DNA of 64,000 bases from Armillaria gallica (GCA_037576215.1 JBANDB010000007.1:2511001-2575000), one strand, 5' to 3'. Shown: positions 30,766 through 43,697, counted from the stretch's first letter. Numbers and translations are program-made. Notes: generated by a model from the letters alone, not told the origin.

Positions 30766-30935
30766 TTGTTCTGTTTACACCACGAAATCGAATCCCTTGA
30801 TCGGCGTCTGTCTCATCTTGAGCGGCAACATGATATCAAGCTCTTTTGGTGGGTTGTTCGAAATATTAAGCTAGATGACCCAGCAGCTGTGGCGTGCTCA
30901 AGTTACTCACAAAGAGTCAATAACAGTGGGCGGCT
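30766..30935 (+). pseudogene. Conserved fragment upstream of NLR-B, unknown protein
   Basis: The plus strand reads LERQHDIKLFWWVVRNIKLDD PAAVACSSYSQR. The counterpart at 52,900-53,080, upstream of NLR-C, reads LEHEPDIQFFSPVLRTIELD HPASIVSSNYAKR. The paired sequences suggest a once-coding exon. It is not recognised and is not connected to the NLR by a clear splice path. Confidence 0.4.
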
Positions 30936-31364
30936 GTGGGGTAGAACGAACATCTTGAATGTGGGAGAGAATTCCCATTTTGTCGGCGATCCCCCGATAG
31001 CTACCCATTGATTGGCGCTCGAAGGTATTGAACTTGGGCTTGGCCTTCGCGTAATATTACCTTCGAGCAGTGTGTGCTGCTCGCGGAAAAATGGAATGAC
31101 ACCGCCCTTAACAGCAGACTACCGGCGTAGCTGGCATCGAGTCATGGCTATGCGGTTTTCTTTTTCTCGGCAGTGCATACAGCATCTTCTCATCAAAGTC
31201 GAAGTAATGATGGTGTAAGGCACGCATCCACCGCGTGGTGTACATATTTACAGCACCTTCTCTTCCACTGCACCTCCATCGTCGAGCATTGGGATGGACG
31301 AACGGTGAGCCCCTTGATTATGGTTGCTAGATCGCTTGTGCTCATGAAATGGTAGATATCGCTT

Positions 31365-34300
31365 TTGTCGGATCAAAGGTACGGTCATTTATACTTTGAC
31401 ATTCGTGGTCTTTTCGCTAAGCACCATTATGACCTAGTTATCGAACTATTCAACCTACCCCCAGAATGGGATAAACGGTCGTATTATCTCAAGATATTTG
31501 CGGGAAATATCTACGACAAGACCAAAACTTATAAGGTGAAGAAGAAAGACCGTGGAACGACCTCGACACCCAGATGGACACTCAATCTTGATCTGTAAGG
31601 GTGTTAACATATAACTTGAGTCTTGCTCATCGCATATCCAGGAGGGACGTCGGAGAATCTGAGACATTTGAAGTGGAAATATACAGCCGTCAGGACAAGG
31701 GAGAATATCGAAATCTTGGTTGTTCTGAGGCAATCATCCGAGATGTTCTGATTGGTGAAAACGACAGTAAGCACCTTCCATTATTCGTCGTCAGTATCCA
31801 AACTTTATGTGCTAGCTATCATCATACCCATACGTGGCAAGCTTTCCTGTGCCAACGCCTCTTTGAAGATCATCCGGGGAGATGCCATCGACTTCCCTCA
31901 GATCACACGATCGGCAAATGAGGACGAAGGCGTGTCGACCGTATCCCAGAGTGGCATTCCTGAAAGTCAGGATACCTCAGACTTGTCGGGTCTGCAACCC
32001 GAGGAAACCTCTGCAATGTCGGTGGAAGATTATTATGCGACTGCGGAGGAAGTCGTCGGGGAAACCGTCAAGCTTAACTTTGAACCCTCGGAATGGATGT
32101 CCAGATTGATCGATGGTTTCGATATCGTGAAGAGTGTGATTGATGCATTCACGAGCGTGAGCGCGTTCCTTGTGGAAATTTTCTAGGTTCTAATTGAGCA
32201 TTTCCAGGCACACCCCGCTGCCTCAATAGCATGGGGTGTCATTTCCCCTTGCGTTAGTGTAAGTACTGGCCTTACCGGAAGCATGACAATCACCTGACCA
32301 CGCATTATTGGATAGATCTTGAAGCAGCGGATAGAACGGGATAACACTGTACTCCGACTGTACGAAGCCATGATCACGACCTACAAGGAGGCGAGCGACT
32401 ACCGCCAGCTGTGGCAGGAAGAGCAGTTGCAACCAATCTATAAAGCGTTGTTCCAGACCACGTCCGATTGCGGGATGTTCATCAAGAGATATACAAACAG
32501 AAACCGCATCAGTGGGTCCATCGTTCATTTCAAGACAGTGATATCTAACCTATTTCAGAACGCTTACTTTTACGTAACGTGACAGAGAATGCAGAAGAAT
32601 TCATTCAAGGGTTTGCGAATTTGCGCAAGCAGTTGAAATTGGGTGTAGCAAGGGACACACTTGTCACGACATTGGGCGTCAGAGCCAATGTTGATATACT
32701 TGGTACGTCTCTTCGCATCAATCAAAAACGTGATCTAAACACAATCTGAGTAGCTATGAAGACATTGCTCCAGGAACTAAAGGCCAAGCGAGAACTTGGT
32801 CCCAAATCGACATGCATGCCCGGTACACGCATGGAGACCATCAAGTACCTGTTGACGTGGATCACGGACTGTGACGACAGCGTCCTTTGGTGTAGTGGTC
32901 TGGCGGGGACCGGCAAAAGTTCACTTGTCGGCAGCCTCCATAACCTTCTCTGCTTGGATATGAGCCGCCGCAGTCGACTTGCTGCTTTCATTCGTTATGA
33001 CAGAACCTCGTACCGGGATTCATCAGGACTCATCACGTCCATTGCCTATTCTTTGGGCATGTTTGATCATCGCATAGGCAATGCCATCACTCAAGCTTTG
33101 ACTGCATCTCCTACTGCAGCCAGATTACCAGCATCCGAATCACATACCCAGTTCCGAATCCTCGTGCAGGACCCATTGGAGATGATTTCGGAATTACAAG
33201 ATGAAGGGCCTTTGGTTGTCATCATTGACGGTCTTGATGAAAGCGATGTGTCGGAAGATTTGCTGAAAGTGCTTGCGGATGGATTTGGGCCCGAACTGCC
33301 ATTCATGCGCCTCCTTATCTCGAGTCGGCCTGAGGAAAAGATTGCTCGGGTTTTCAAAGACCACCCGCATCTCCATCGCTATCCTTTAGACACCTCCTCA
33401 GAAGAGGTGAAACTGGATGTATGGCACTTCATCCAGCAAAGATTTGCCAGCATTGACGATGAGAGGGTCTGGGGCACCCACAATAAGGAAGATGTTATCA
33501 CTTCACTGGCTGAGCGGGCGAGCGGGCTGTTCATATGGGCGGCCACAGTCTGTTCATTCCTATGCGGTCTTCCCTGTCTTCGGAGGCTCAATGTGTTACT
33601 TGAAACTACTATTCCAGCAGATGCAATGGAAGCCCTGACGACACTATATCGATCCGCCTTGGATACCATTGTATCAGAAGTACCGGGAACAAAGGAAGAT
33701 GTTCAACGATGCATTCGTGCAGTATTAGGTGCCCTGATTGTTCGCAAGAGTAGCATGACGGTGTCTATGCTTCCTGAGCTTGTTCTGCAAGAAGAAGACC
33801 CTTCAGCACAGCTCATCATTGACAAAATAGGAAGTGTAGTACAAGAGAGATCCGGGAGCCTAGAGCTTATACATAAATCATTCGATGATTTTCTCCAAGA
33901 TTATCACAGATGCGGGGATGAATGGTTCATAGATGTCAAGGAGCATGAACAGGTGCTTACTCGGCGATGTGTGTCATCCTTGATTTTGTTTTTCAAAGAT
34001 TGGAAGCCAACCAGAGTTCGACTTGAACTTGTTCTTTCAGACATCGATGTCAGGAAGACCATACAGGATCACTACCGCCATATTGTGCCGTCCCACATTG
34101 GAAATTATGCTGTGTATCTTCTAGAGTGGCATCTTGACGCCTTCGTTGAGCTTGGGATCAACACTTACAGTCCCTTGTTTGACCGTTACTTCTTGTTCTG
34201 GCTTGAAATACTCTGTGCTTTTGAATCTCGGCCAGATCTGGGTGCAGGGCTTCTCAAGGTGATTTCTGTGGTCAATGTAAGCTGCTTTTGCTCTGTATCC

Positions 34301-35845
34301 TGAATAAACACAGCTTCATTGTTACTTCTTTTTAGGCAGAAGTTACAGATCAAAGCCTTCGCACATATGTTTACCATGCCTTCACATTCTGGGACCGTTT
34401 CAATGCATGGTCAAAGGTTCCAGTCAACCCTGCACATGTGTACACCCATGCAATGTCCATCTCACCTTCTGCAAATGTTATCTGCAGAGACTGGGGGCAA
34501 AGCAGTGGTGCTAATGCCCCTTTCGATAAGGAGCGCCTGCTAGCTCTCATACCTCCCAGCACATCTATTGAAGTCTTTGAAGAACACGTCGAAAGAGGCT
34601 ACTCAATCAAACGTATATCTATCTTCAAAGGCTCTCAATGTATTCAATCCGAGCTCATATTCGAGGACTTTGTGGGTGAAGAGTGCCCAAGCATGTTCTG
34701 TTCTGCAGGATCTGTCTGGTTCGATGTTGACACAGGGAAGATACTGGACCCATCACCTTTGTCGATACTTCCATACTTGCCCGATTTGCAACTGCCCCCC
34801 TCCAATGTTACCTCCAATTTCTACTTATCATCTGATGCCAGCGTTCAGATCATTATGCTCACTGTGGAAACTCATTGTAGGGACGGGCCTGAGTATTCCT
34901 TGGATAGTACACAATATGAAACCATTGAAAGGCACAACAGCAACTCTCAAGACGCCATGCTATCTATTGTTGACGATGATGACGATGACGATGATTGCGA
35001 CCATAAAACTGACAACAGTAACATGGAATCCATGTTCGTCTCGATCGCCAATACCCAGACCTCTCGCTGCGACAATTATCTGTTACCTGCAATTGGAGAG
35101 TCAGATTGTCCCGTAGTTCAGTATGCGCACGGATTACTCATCGCTGATAAGCGCTCGGGCTTGATGCTCAAAGTTGAGCCAGGCACTACTGGTTCTACTG
35201 GCAGGAAGTGGATGACCCTGGATGGTGGAGCAAATGAGGTCAATATGTTCACTGCCACGGAAGATGGATCTAGGTTACTGGGATTGACGGAAGTTGCAGG
35301 CAAGATATCGTTGCGAGAGTGGGAAACAACAACGGGCACTCTCTGCTGTGAACACGTATATGGCAGGTCATAGTCTTTTGTCATCCTTGATGATGCTAAC
35401 CACGAGGATCACAGATTGCCCTGATTTCAAGTATGGCCTCTCTTCAAGTTGGCTTTTTTGCGAAATGTCGCCCGACCGCTCAAAGGTTGCCATCTGCCAG
35501 TCTGTGCAGTTCTCCTACCAGACATACATATTGGGAATCACATCTGAATCGAGTGCGGATACCACGAATCTCAAGGACGTGAGAGGCTTGACATGGTTTC
35601 CTGATAGCAGGCGAATTGCCTACTTTCAAAGTTGGCAATGTGGACATGAAGACTGTTATGAATGTCGCGATCTTGTTGTTCAATGCCTTGCGAGCAGCCA
35701 GATTACTACGATTCACCGTTGGTACGGACATTTTGGGGCTGAATTTACAGACCATGATGTCTTGGTCACTCCCGACGGGTCCAGGGTGATTACGTATGAT
35801 GATTGGTATAAGTTATTCTGGACATGGGACGTTTCGGATTTATAG
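31365..35845 (+). CDS. NLR-B: C2-like N-terminus, NACHT NTPase, degenerate propeller
   Basis: This is a multi-exon fungal NLR-like gene. Exons inferred from paired splice sites and homology with NLR-C end and start at 31,594/31,642, 31,766/31,816, 32,156/32,187, 32,258/32,316, 32,511/32,559, 32,702/32,754, 34,276/34,336 and 35,335/35,415, with the stop at 35,843-35,845. The order is a C2-like beta region (about 31,385-31,766), a Ser/Glu-rich linker, a helical region (HPAASIAWG, AMITTYKEASDYRQLW), NACHT (Walker A GLAGTGKSSL near 32,905; Walker B VVIIDGLDESD near 33,220) and a propeller-like C-terminus with an Asp-rich loop near 34,975. The first exon and true start are unresolved, because 31,365 is only where the frame opens. 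One intron would be only 30 nt and one would use a GC donor. No other frame lesion was found, so it may be functional. Confidence 0.8.
32157..32186 (+). other. Putative 30-nt intron in NLR-B
   Basis: GTGAGCGCGT ... TTTTCTAG is exactly 30 nt, in frame, and ends with an in-frame TAG. Removing it joins DAFTS to VLIEHFQAHPAASIAWG, which aligns with NLR-C across its own 30-nt counterpart at 54,581-54,610. Confidence 0.55.
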
Positions 35846-36284
35846 AGTATTAGTCTGTATTGTAGGATACATTTTCACTCATGCTCCCTTGGCCACCCGA
35901 TTCCAGAATCATTCAGCACCAACCCTTTTCAAAACTGATATACAAACATTACGAAAGAAACAATACTACACGTGGTTCAGAAGTTCAACTGAACGTTGTT
36001 CAGCATGGCAACGTTGAGTGCTTGCTGAAGCTGGAAGCTCACTGTGCTTGCGACCACCGCCAGACACAAAAGAAATGAAGAAGGTATATTTCCCGTGAAT
36101 ATGCTGAACTTGGACGACGACACGTGTAATAACTCATCACGAGGTATATCAGCACGGCATGAATGTGCCCAGGATCGAAGCGCCAAGCTCTAGTGGTATT
36201 ACCATAATTACTGGAGATGAAGCAGTTATTGCTCTGCGTAGCGTGTAAGCACGTGTAAATAAACGAGAAGGGGTAGAAGGCGAA
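35846..36284. other. NLR-B 3' flank, duplicated
   Basis: No gene is seen. The segment resembles the 3' flanks of NLR-A and NLR-C. Confidence 0.5.
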
Positions 36285-36930
36285 CTTGCGGTGTGGTGCT
36301 TTAATGGCAGGAACCTTGACCGTCTTGTCAGAGACGCGCTTGGCCTTTGAGAGCACTGAAAGATGTGTAGTCAACAAGAAAGGGGTAGTATAAATAGAAC
36401 ATTCGCACTCAGACTTCTGCTCCCTCTGGCGCTCCATTTTCTGCGCGTGACGGAGCGAAGTTGACGACGGTTCTGGAGACGGATGGGAGTAAGAAGACGC
36501 TGGATCTTGAGGGCTCTTGTGTAGGGCTTCGTGTTCTCCTTCCCGCTCTTCACTTCTCGATGAATAACAACGTATTTGCAAGCTCCATCCTCTTTTTAGA
36601 CAAGTTGAGCGTGTTTGTTGTACGCTTAGGAACGAGGCGCTTGCGGAGGTTCAGCCAGGGATTTCTGATTTCGTATTAGTACAAGTAGAAAGGTGAAGGG
36701 AGAAGTGCACACACCAGCCACTGCCTGCTTCACGATGACCAAACTTAACACAGCGCGGTATCCGGAGCCACTATGCATTCACGAACAGACTTTCGCTTCC
36801 TCTCACCCGTCTGGCGGGTGCTTGTCGGCCAGGCGAACACGGTAGGGGAGGAGCACCCCCCGTTCATCGAGAATCCTGTGTCGTTTCCTCCAGTAATCCG
36901 GAAGCAGGAATGCTTCGACTTAGGGCATTG
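36285..36930 (-). pseudogene. RPS6: Ribosomal protein eS6 pseudogene 2
   Basis: Minus-strand pieces in order are FRITGGND (about 36,890), a damaged [10 protein letters not shown] stretch, TGERKRKSVR and CIVAPD (about 36,770-36,810), an intron-like gap, a frameshifted KRLVPKRTTNT region (about 36,620), EVKSGKENTKPYTRALKIQR (about 36,500-36,560), and a C-terminal Lys/Ala-rich exon (about 36,290-36,360). Stops and indels separate the pieces, so it is not functional. It is antisense to and downstream of NLR-B, as in the other cassettes. Confidence 0.85.
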
Positions 36931-37950
36931 GGGTTTTTATTGGCATATAGTCATGCCTATTTGTAAATGAGCGTCCGATTGCTGGGTATGAGTATCACAG
37001 AGCAGTCGGTGGTTCATGGGAGAAGTGCGGACCGGATAAACCCGGGCTTCCGTCTTTGCTTTTGTTTTCTCTGGCATTCCGTTTCCTGAGTCCTCAGCGC
37101 TCAGCGCTCATACTATAGCAAGTCATCCGGTTACATTGCGCGAACCTCGTCGATGACGTCGAAAGAGTCACGGGAGAAAAACATACATATTCAAATTTGC
37201 ATTTCGAGCAAGAGTGAGGTTCGTTCCTCGCTGTACGACACCGCGACTCCAAGCAATCTCGTGCCGTTGGGAGGACCTTGGCTTGTGCAAACACGACACT
37301 GATACGTTAGTACTGTGAACGCGTATGCAGCCTCCTTTTCTGGCCCTGCAGAGTCAACGACCCCATCGCGCTAGAGTACTATCAGACTTGGTCAACGGTC
37401 GTTGATGTCCGACGGCTTCCTGGTGATACACCATCGTCTTTGAAAATCTTGACAATTTCAGGAACGCAAGCTTGCCGGTACTCGTACTCCGTTTCAGCGA
37501 GCTCGTCGAGTTTTTCTCTGCAGTTCAGAAGTTCACGCTCTTTTCAGAAAATCTGGATTCAGCTCTCCTTACGCACACTATACAATGATCTACACAGGAA
37601 GGACAGTTTTCGTTACGGAGTCGTTGGGACGAATTAACGTTTCAGTATCGTGTCTTGCGGCTTCCACGAATCCGTGTTTCTCCATTTTATCTGTTATTCA
37701 GGCGTTTCTCGCTTCCCAGTTCTTCTCTCTTCTATTCTTCATCAATGGCCTCGGCAAGGTGTCCGCAAATGGTTTACATTTGCCGGAAGTGGGAGCCTGC
37801 ATACTCGATTCGAAGAGGGCCTGGAATTCGCAAGAGGAGGTTAATAACGAGAATCTGTAAGGTTACCCTGGCGGATAAATGAACCGAACTAGAATTGACA
37901 TTTAAAAAAACTTACAGTCCAAGGGTTAAATCGGGGGAGGAAGCGATCCC
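36931..37950. other. Duplicated non-coding spacer, cassette 2
   Basis: No supported gene. It carries GGACCGGAT box copy 3 (37,027-37,046). Its last part (37,700-37,900, GTTTACATTTGCCGGAAGTG region) is closely repeated at 46,180-46,300. Confidence 0.55.
37027..37046. repeat. GGACCGGAT box, copy 3
   Basis: GCGGACCGGATAAACCCGGG; same family as 23,427. Confidence 0.6.
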
Positions 37951-37957
37951 TCCAAGC

Positions 37958-38070
37958 AAAAGTCTCGCCACGCACGCCCTGCCATCATTGGGGCGCGCGC
38001 GCTCCGATCCCTCTGGCTGGGAGTTGAACCCAGCCTTCACAGGCCGCGGTTCGCCGATATGCCAATAGAG
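37958..38070 (-). ncRNA. tRNA-like/hairpin unit, alpha type, cassette 2
   Basis: The A-box-like TGGCATATCGG and B-box GGTTCAACTCCC are present. The 5' acceptor-like strand is shortened to CTCTAT, the hairpin is eroded and the T-run is four. The upstream motif TTCGTTTGTGTAAATGGA (plus) begins 45 bp away at about 38,114. Confidence 0.4.
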
Positions 38071-38402
38071 CTGAGTACAGATAAGGTCGCCGGTCCCATA
38101 TCGTCGTGGTGATTCGTTTGTGTAAATGGATCCACGACTGCAAAGTGCATGCCGCCTAGGGAATTGCAGTGTGGATCTTGAATCGATGACCTAGAGCCAC
38201 AGTCAGCTTCATTTGAAGAAAACGTCGCGGCAGGCAAAGGTTCGAAAGGCTCTGGATGGAAGCAATATGCTTCGCATAGAAAACATTGATAGCGGTAAGG
38301 CCGATGCCGGAAAGAACCACTGAGTGCGAGAGCTTGCTGCTTGCCTGAAATTACCGGGGTAGTCAGTGTTCCGAAAATCACTGAACAGAAGAGGGGTTGT
38401 CC

Positions 38403-38523
38403 AAAAAGCTTCACAACACGCCCTCCCGTGTTGAGGAGGACGTGTGTTATGATCTCTCTTGCAGGGAATTGAACCCAGCTACGGGAAGCGATGAGGCCGC
38501 TTCTCCGATATGCCATCAGAGAG
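38403..38523 (-). ncRNA. tRNA-like/hairpin unit, beta type, cassette 2
   Basis: The ends CTCTCTG/AGAGAG pair and the A-box-like TGGCATATCGG is present. The anticodon-like arm GAAGCG-GCCTCAT-CGCTTC has a 7-nt loop, though position 33 is C. The B-box is GGTTCAATTCCC. The hairpin (CCTCC/GGAGG) and T5 run (38,407-38,403) follow. It is the best folded beta copy. Confidence 0.5.
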
Positions 38524-38937
38524 TTGATGGCTGTCCTACAATGGACTATATCACAGCCGGCCATTGTGTAGTCAAGACGCCGTCGAAGAAGAGAGAGCGG
38601 GTCGTAAATTGGGGCTGGTACGATGGTAGCTCGCCTTTCCGAAGCAGACTGTCCAGGATCGGAACGAAGAGAAAAGGAGCACTGAATAAGAGACACAGGG
38701 TACAGTGAGCTAGCTGGATGTGGAATGAAAAGAGGAAACCTACTCATTCAAGATTACATGGTAATACCTCTTGAGAAAATCAAACGTAGGGGACTGGACC
38801 CAATTCTGCCTCAAGGTCTTTGACGAGAGTTGGTGGTAGATACTTGTCGTGTTGACGTCGAAGGGATAGAAGAATGAGTAGACTTTGAAATGGGACGTCG
38901 AGCCGAGATCAGAATAGAAAGTGATCCGCCTTGGACA

Positions 38938-39059
38938 GAAACAATGCGCAACACACGCCCTCCCTAAGAAGGGAGGGCGCGCACTGCGATCCCTCTTGCT
39001 GGGAATCGAACCCAGCTCGTGAAGCGAATGCCACGGGTCACCGATATGCCAATAGAGAG
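38938..39059 (-). ncRNA. tRNA-like/hairpin unit, gamma type, cassette 2
   Basis: The A-box-like TGGCATATCGG, B-box GGTTCGATTCCC, an anticodon-like CGTGG...CACG stem and a CCCTCCC/GGGAGGG hairpin are present. The T-run is interrupted (TTTCT). The upstream motif TCGTTTATGCAAACGCA lies at about 39,096, 38-39 bp away. Confidence 0.45.
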
Positions 39060-39112
39060 CTGACAGGATAAGGCTTCGCTGGCATTAAGGTGTCGTCGTT
39101 TATGCAAACGCA

Positions 39113-40679
39113 TATAAGAGTAAACGTTGTGCTCTAGGCGCAGGGTGTGCAGTCGAGTCGATAAGGAAGAGTGACGGTGAAGGATAGCCGTTGAAAAGGT
39201 AGCCCATAATGGTGCTCATTTCAAAAGCGAGAGTCCACTGATGTGAGGAGAATCTCCAGAGAGATCTTGGTTCTGGTGATGTAGATTCGAACGAATGCCG
39301 TCGATGTCATCATGTCGACTGATAGCTTTGGGTGGTCAACCGTACACAGGGACAGAGAGCGATGCGAAGCTGCGAAACATGTCCAGAAGACTTAGACGTG
39401 TACGAATGTCCGGCTTTGCATAGGACTCGTCCATCGTCTGAGTGAGGGAACATGATGAGAAGGAATAATGGCGATCTGTGGCGTCTGAGGCATGGTGGAA
39501 CTTTGAGGAAATCCGTGATACGGGCTGGTTATATGGGCCACTCTGGGCGTGCTCGAAAGTCCTGGAAGAACGAGTCCAATAGAGGTTGCGCCCTTCGTCC
39601 CAAATATGACTGTACAGGTCCCCCAAGAAGGAGTAGACGCCTGCTCCTTCGCTCCGTGGACAACAGTCACAGCGGGTGGGTCCAACTGCGAGGTTGCCAT
39701 CAGCCCTGATTCCTCCTGCACCTTGAAATACCATACGCGGATGCATGGGTCGACAGCAAGTTTGGGGAGATGGTAAATCTATGAGATTGGGGAGTAAGCT
39801 CGAGGTTCGTTCGTGGAAGGGAGATATAGCCACACATGTACAGTCGCTGGTCAAGTATCGGTCATCTCACACAACCTATACGAGAAGCCTAGTCAATGTG
39901 ATAGGCGAGCGAGTTGCGCGCGCGCCGGACGGGAAAACTGGGAGTATTACATGTTGATTTCACCAGTACATCTTCTATCGCAGGAAAAGCGATAGTCTGC
40001 ATCCGCGCGTCAATGAAGCGAGGATGAAAGGATCATGACGGACGAGAATTGGTTTGTTCGAGATATCGTCCGGAGCGAGGACCACGGAGAGTGAGTATAG
40101 ATGTCCAAGCCAGGAGTATTGTGGCCTCCAAAAACGGGAGCGTCGAGACAGAGAAGTTGCTAGTGGTGGTCGATGTGCAGATACCGGTGTACGGTCCGGA
40201 GTCCGAAAGTCTGAAATGTCGACCGTGGCCACCCTCTCGCTAGCGCTCATCGATCATCCTCTAAGCACATCACCAGCGCCATCGTAAACCCACCTAAACC
40301 GACGACGATTTCCTTGGATCCCTCGGACATTAGACCCTCTCTGGAGTACATTGCCATGGAGCCTTTAGAAGAGCAACTCGGATAGGGAGACTAGTACTGC
40401 CAGCTCCCTCGTTGACGTTGGCATCGGCCATCGAGTCAGAGCGAGTGCCGACCACCATGGTTCTGTCACATGTAGACGCTTCTTGGTGCGTTACTCGTTT
40501 TCAGGCGCTTACATTCTGTCAATATATTCTTTAGTGTACATCACCAGTTCACCCATCTAGCAGTGAGCACGCTTCTTAGCACAACTCAGCCTAGCCTTAT
40601 CGACGCTCGTCGCAATTCGGACTCATCTGCGGACTCGACAAGTACTCTTCGACTCTCGAGCTACAGTCCAGACCAGCAT
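39113..40679. other. Duplicated non-coding segment, cassette 2
   Basis: No supported gene. The segment is collinear with 26,004-27,700 and corresponding parts of cassettes 3 and 4. Confidence 0.55.
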
Positions 40680-40900
40680 AGCCACTGAAATCATCGCTCA
40701 GGACTTCTGCAACCCGTATGAAAGATCATCTCATTCATCATGAGCGCGTTGTTGGTCTACTGGCATATTTTCATTGACCCGTTGACCCAATCTTAGGCAG
40801 TTTCTGCTCGCCTTAGAGTTCCTCGGATCTACGGTGCCCGCCTTCTCATCATCTACGCGCACATAGAAGATTAGACTCCATGAGACTCAGGATTGCGGAA
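40680..40900 (+). pseudogene. 5' end of a small membrane-protein gene, copy 2 (dead)
   Basis: This corresponds to 63,883 onward, but both ATG codons are lost (ATAGCC and ATCATCGCTCAG), the donor GTGAGT has become ATGAGC, and exon 2 is shortened. It is a pseudogene. Confidence 0.45.
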
Positions 40901-43690
40901 GGTGTGTTCTCTTTTTATACACACCGCGTTTTCTCGTCGACTAAGCAGGATGCATGGCTCATAGGTGTCATAAAGTACTTCAAGAAATCGACATCGTCTA
41001 GCGTACTACCCAGAATCCGCACCCAGTAATTAAGCGGCACAGATGGCCATCTAGTGGATTCGGGGTGCGTCGACTCTCCTTTGGATGTTTTCACTTGGAA
41101 CTAACCAATGCCGCTATGTTAGTAGACTCATACTCGTTGCCCATTCCTTCATCGACCATACTCACCTTGCCACCGGACGCTACCATCGACCTGCAAAGCA
41201 CGACCAGATGCCTCTTGCAGGACGGCGACGATATGCTCATCTTGCTGGATGATGACAGTTGCGGCGGCACACCACAGAGAGTCGACTTAGCCGATGAATA
41301 TCCAGGAGGGTCGTAGAAATGTCACTGCGCTTGAAGATTAGAGAGGACAGACTGAAGTCCGAAAGGGAGTACATAGATTCTGCAATGGACGTATCTCCAG
41401 TGGCGTAACATGCTGCTCTACGCGTATAGAACGCTCCGATCGAGAGGATTGGTTTGCTACAGACACCTAAGCATACTTGAATTGACAATGGGCGGTCGGT
41501 CCTCTGAGTATCAGAAAACACGCGCAGAAAGAAGCTGATTCAGTCGGGGATGCGGACCGGATAAACCCGGACTTCCTTGTTGATCAACGTTGCTTTCACT
41601 TTCACTGGCATTCCATTTCCTCAGCCTCTTACGACAGGTCAGCACCATCGGTCTCTGCTGTACCACCGCTACATTGTATGAACCTTGTTCTATACTAGAC
41701 AAGGAACCACAGAGAGAGGAGAAAAACCGAAGTTATTCTTCCAACGAGTACGAGCTTCTTTCCGTTCTGCATCGTACGAGACTCGGTATGAACGTCGCTA
41801 TTCTGATAACTTTGCTGTGTTCTTGACGTCTTTGCAGCTGTCCCCGTAGAGGCAAAACTCCCATCCCGCAATACCTTCAAACTCTGGCGATCGTCATTGA
41901 TGTCCGGGGACTTGAAGGTTCGATGCACCTGCCTACGCGTTATTGGAAATCTTGACAATCCCAGGAACGCAAGCTCGTCCTCCGTTTTGGCAAGTTCATC
42001 ACTTGTCCGGTATATCGAGGTTTCATGTTACTTGAATGGACGACTCTCAAAGAAGTTCACGATCTTTTTGAAAACCCTACGTTCCGCTCTCCTTTCTCAG
42101 ACTAGTGGCGATATACACTTGATATGTCGGCATGCTGGTACTGTCCTCGCCACAGGGTTGTTGAGACCAACAATGTCAGCCTTGCGCTTCATGCGACTTC
42201 CACAATTTCATGTTTCTTCATTTTATCTGTTGGTTAAGGGGCGTTTCTCGCCTCTACTCTTCGTCGATGTCTTTGCCAAGATGTCCGTGGAATAGGTTAT
42301 AATGTGACCTTCGTTGCCGAAGAGTCGACTCCTCTCTTTGCTTCTAAATTTGTTGGCTAGGGGCGGGAGAAAATTATGCAGCTGCGAGACTTGGCTGGGA
42401 TGCCAAGGTGAGTACAGTATACTACAACCGCGTTTGACGCCGATATCTAGCAATCGATCAAGATCCCGAAATGCCCTGAGCACCCCAATCCTTTAAGATG
42501 AGTGCCGAAACTGTGCGCAATAACCTACCGTTTCCCAAATGAGCACGTCGACCGGCCTGTCAAGCTCGACCACAGGCTCGATCCCTACACGCCTAACACC
42601 TTAGTCCGGCCCTTATGCAACGTCGGCTCCGTTCACGTAGCTCGGCGCAGGAAAGCGAGATCTCTCCCGGTTCCATTGTTCTTGCTGACGAATGGTTTAC
42701 AGGTCATCGAACGATAAATGCATGGGACATCGATGAGGTCGTGATGGCAGGTAGTAGGCTTTGACGCGAGGTTTCTGGCGGTGCTTAGCTCACAGAGTAA
42801 GGCGTCGAGGGTGTCGGATTGGGGTCAGACAGCGCACGGGTTGGAGGGAATGAGGATGAGTTGACTGAAACAGAAAGGAATTGAAGAGGAAGAGCGCCGG
42901 AATTATGTAATGCCACCAAGGTGAGTTTGTTGACTTCTCTGGATATAGCCTATTTGACAATTAATAGAGGGTGTCTTGTAAGATGCGCTACCGCGGAGAG
43001 ACTTTGGCTGGTTCGAGTAGGAAGAGCGACGGCGGTATATGTTGGAAGCAGTGGTAAGCATCACGCCTTCCTCTTGAAAATGGAAGGACTAATTCAATCC
43101 AAAGGCTTAGTCGCAATCTTTCGTCTAATGATAATGTATTAGGTGAGTATAATTCTGTCAACATGGCGGTTTGAGTGCTAATCGAAGGCTTGAGGGTACA
43201 GAAATAAAAGGCTGTTAAAGGTAAGGGTATCGCTTAGCTCTAGGGGCAGCATACTAACATGAAAACTCACAGATGAATCTCGCACTGAGCTTGAATTTGA
43301 ACACCGAAATGAGATTTAATTTGTAGAGTAGATGTACTGTACAGATTGAGTAGCATCCGTGAGACTTGATTGGCGCGGACACGACGCGGATGTGTACATG
43401 CAGCGTGGGCGTATGCGGGCAGTGTGCGCGGAGGAAGTCGTGCGCGGGATGGCATGTGTGGATGGAGGGATGTATGCGGGAGGAAGGACGTTGCGGGGAT
43501 GGGAGGTCAGAGGTCTTGCAGGGAGGGGAAATGGCGCAGATAGTCGGAGCAGGCAGGCTTGAGTGCAGGCGTAATCATCGAAGGCTCGCACAGTAGTTGT
43601 GGCCTCTGCTTCTATTTGATACGGTAGTCCTTTTCCGGAAAGAGACGCTTCTATTTGATAAGGTTACGTAGGGTCGTATAACCTCAGAAT
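40901..43690. other. Spacer between cassette 2 and the lactonase pseudogene
   Basis: No supported gene. 41,110-41,310 has a short frame (LQDGDDMLILLDDDSCGG) with a partial relative near 49,320-49,450. GGACCGGAT box copy 4 is at 41,552-41,571. 42,500-43,690 has no relative elsewhere in the window and includes a GC-rich stretch at 43,370-43,560 whose overlapping frames look like composition effects. Confidence 0.5.
41552..41571. repeat. GGACCGGAT box, copy 4
   Basis: GCGGACCGGATAAACCCGGA; same family as 23,427, in spacer without nearby coding. Confidence 0.6.
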
Positions 43691-43697
43691 TTCCATC

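Noticed and set aside
43359..43600. Overlapping plus- and minus-strand frames in a GC-rich stretch
   Set aside because: They are composition-driven, low-complexity, and have no start context or homologue in the window.
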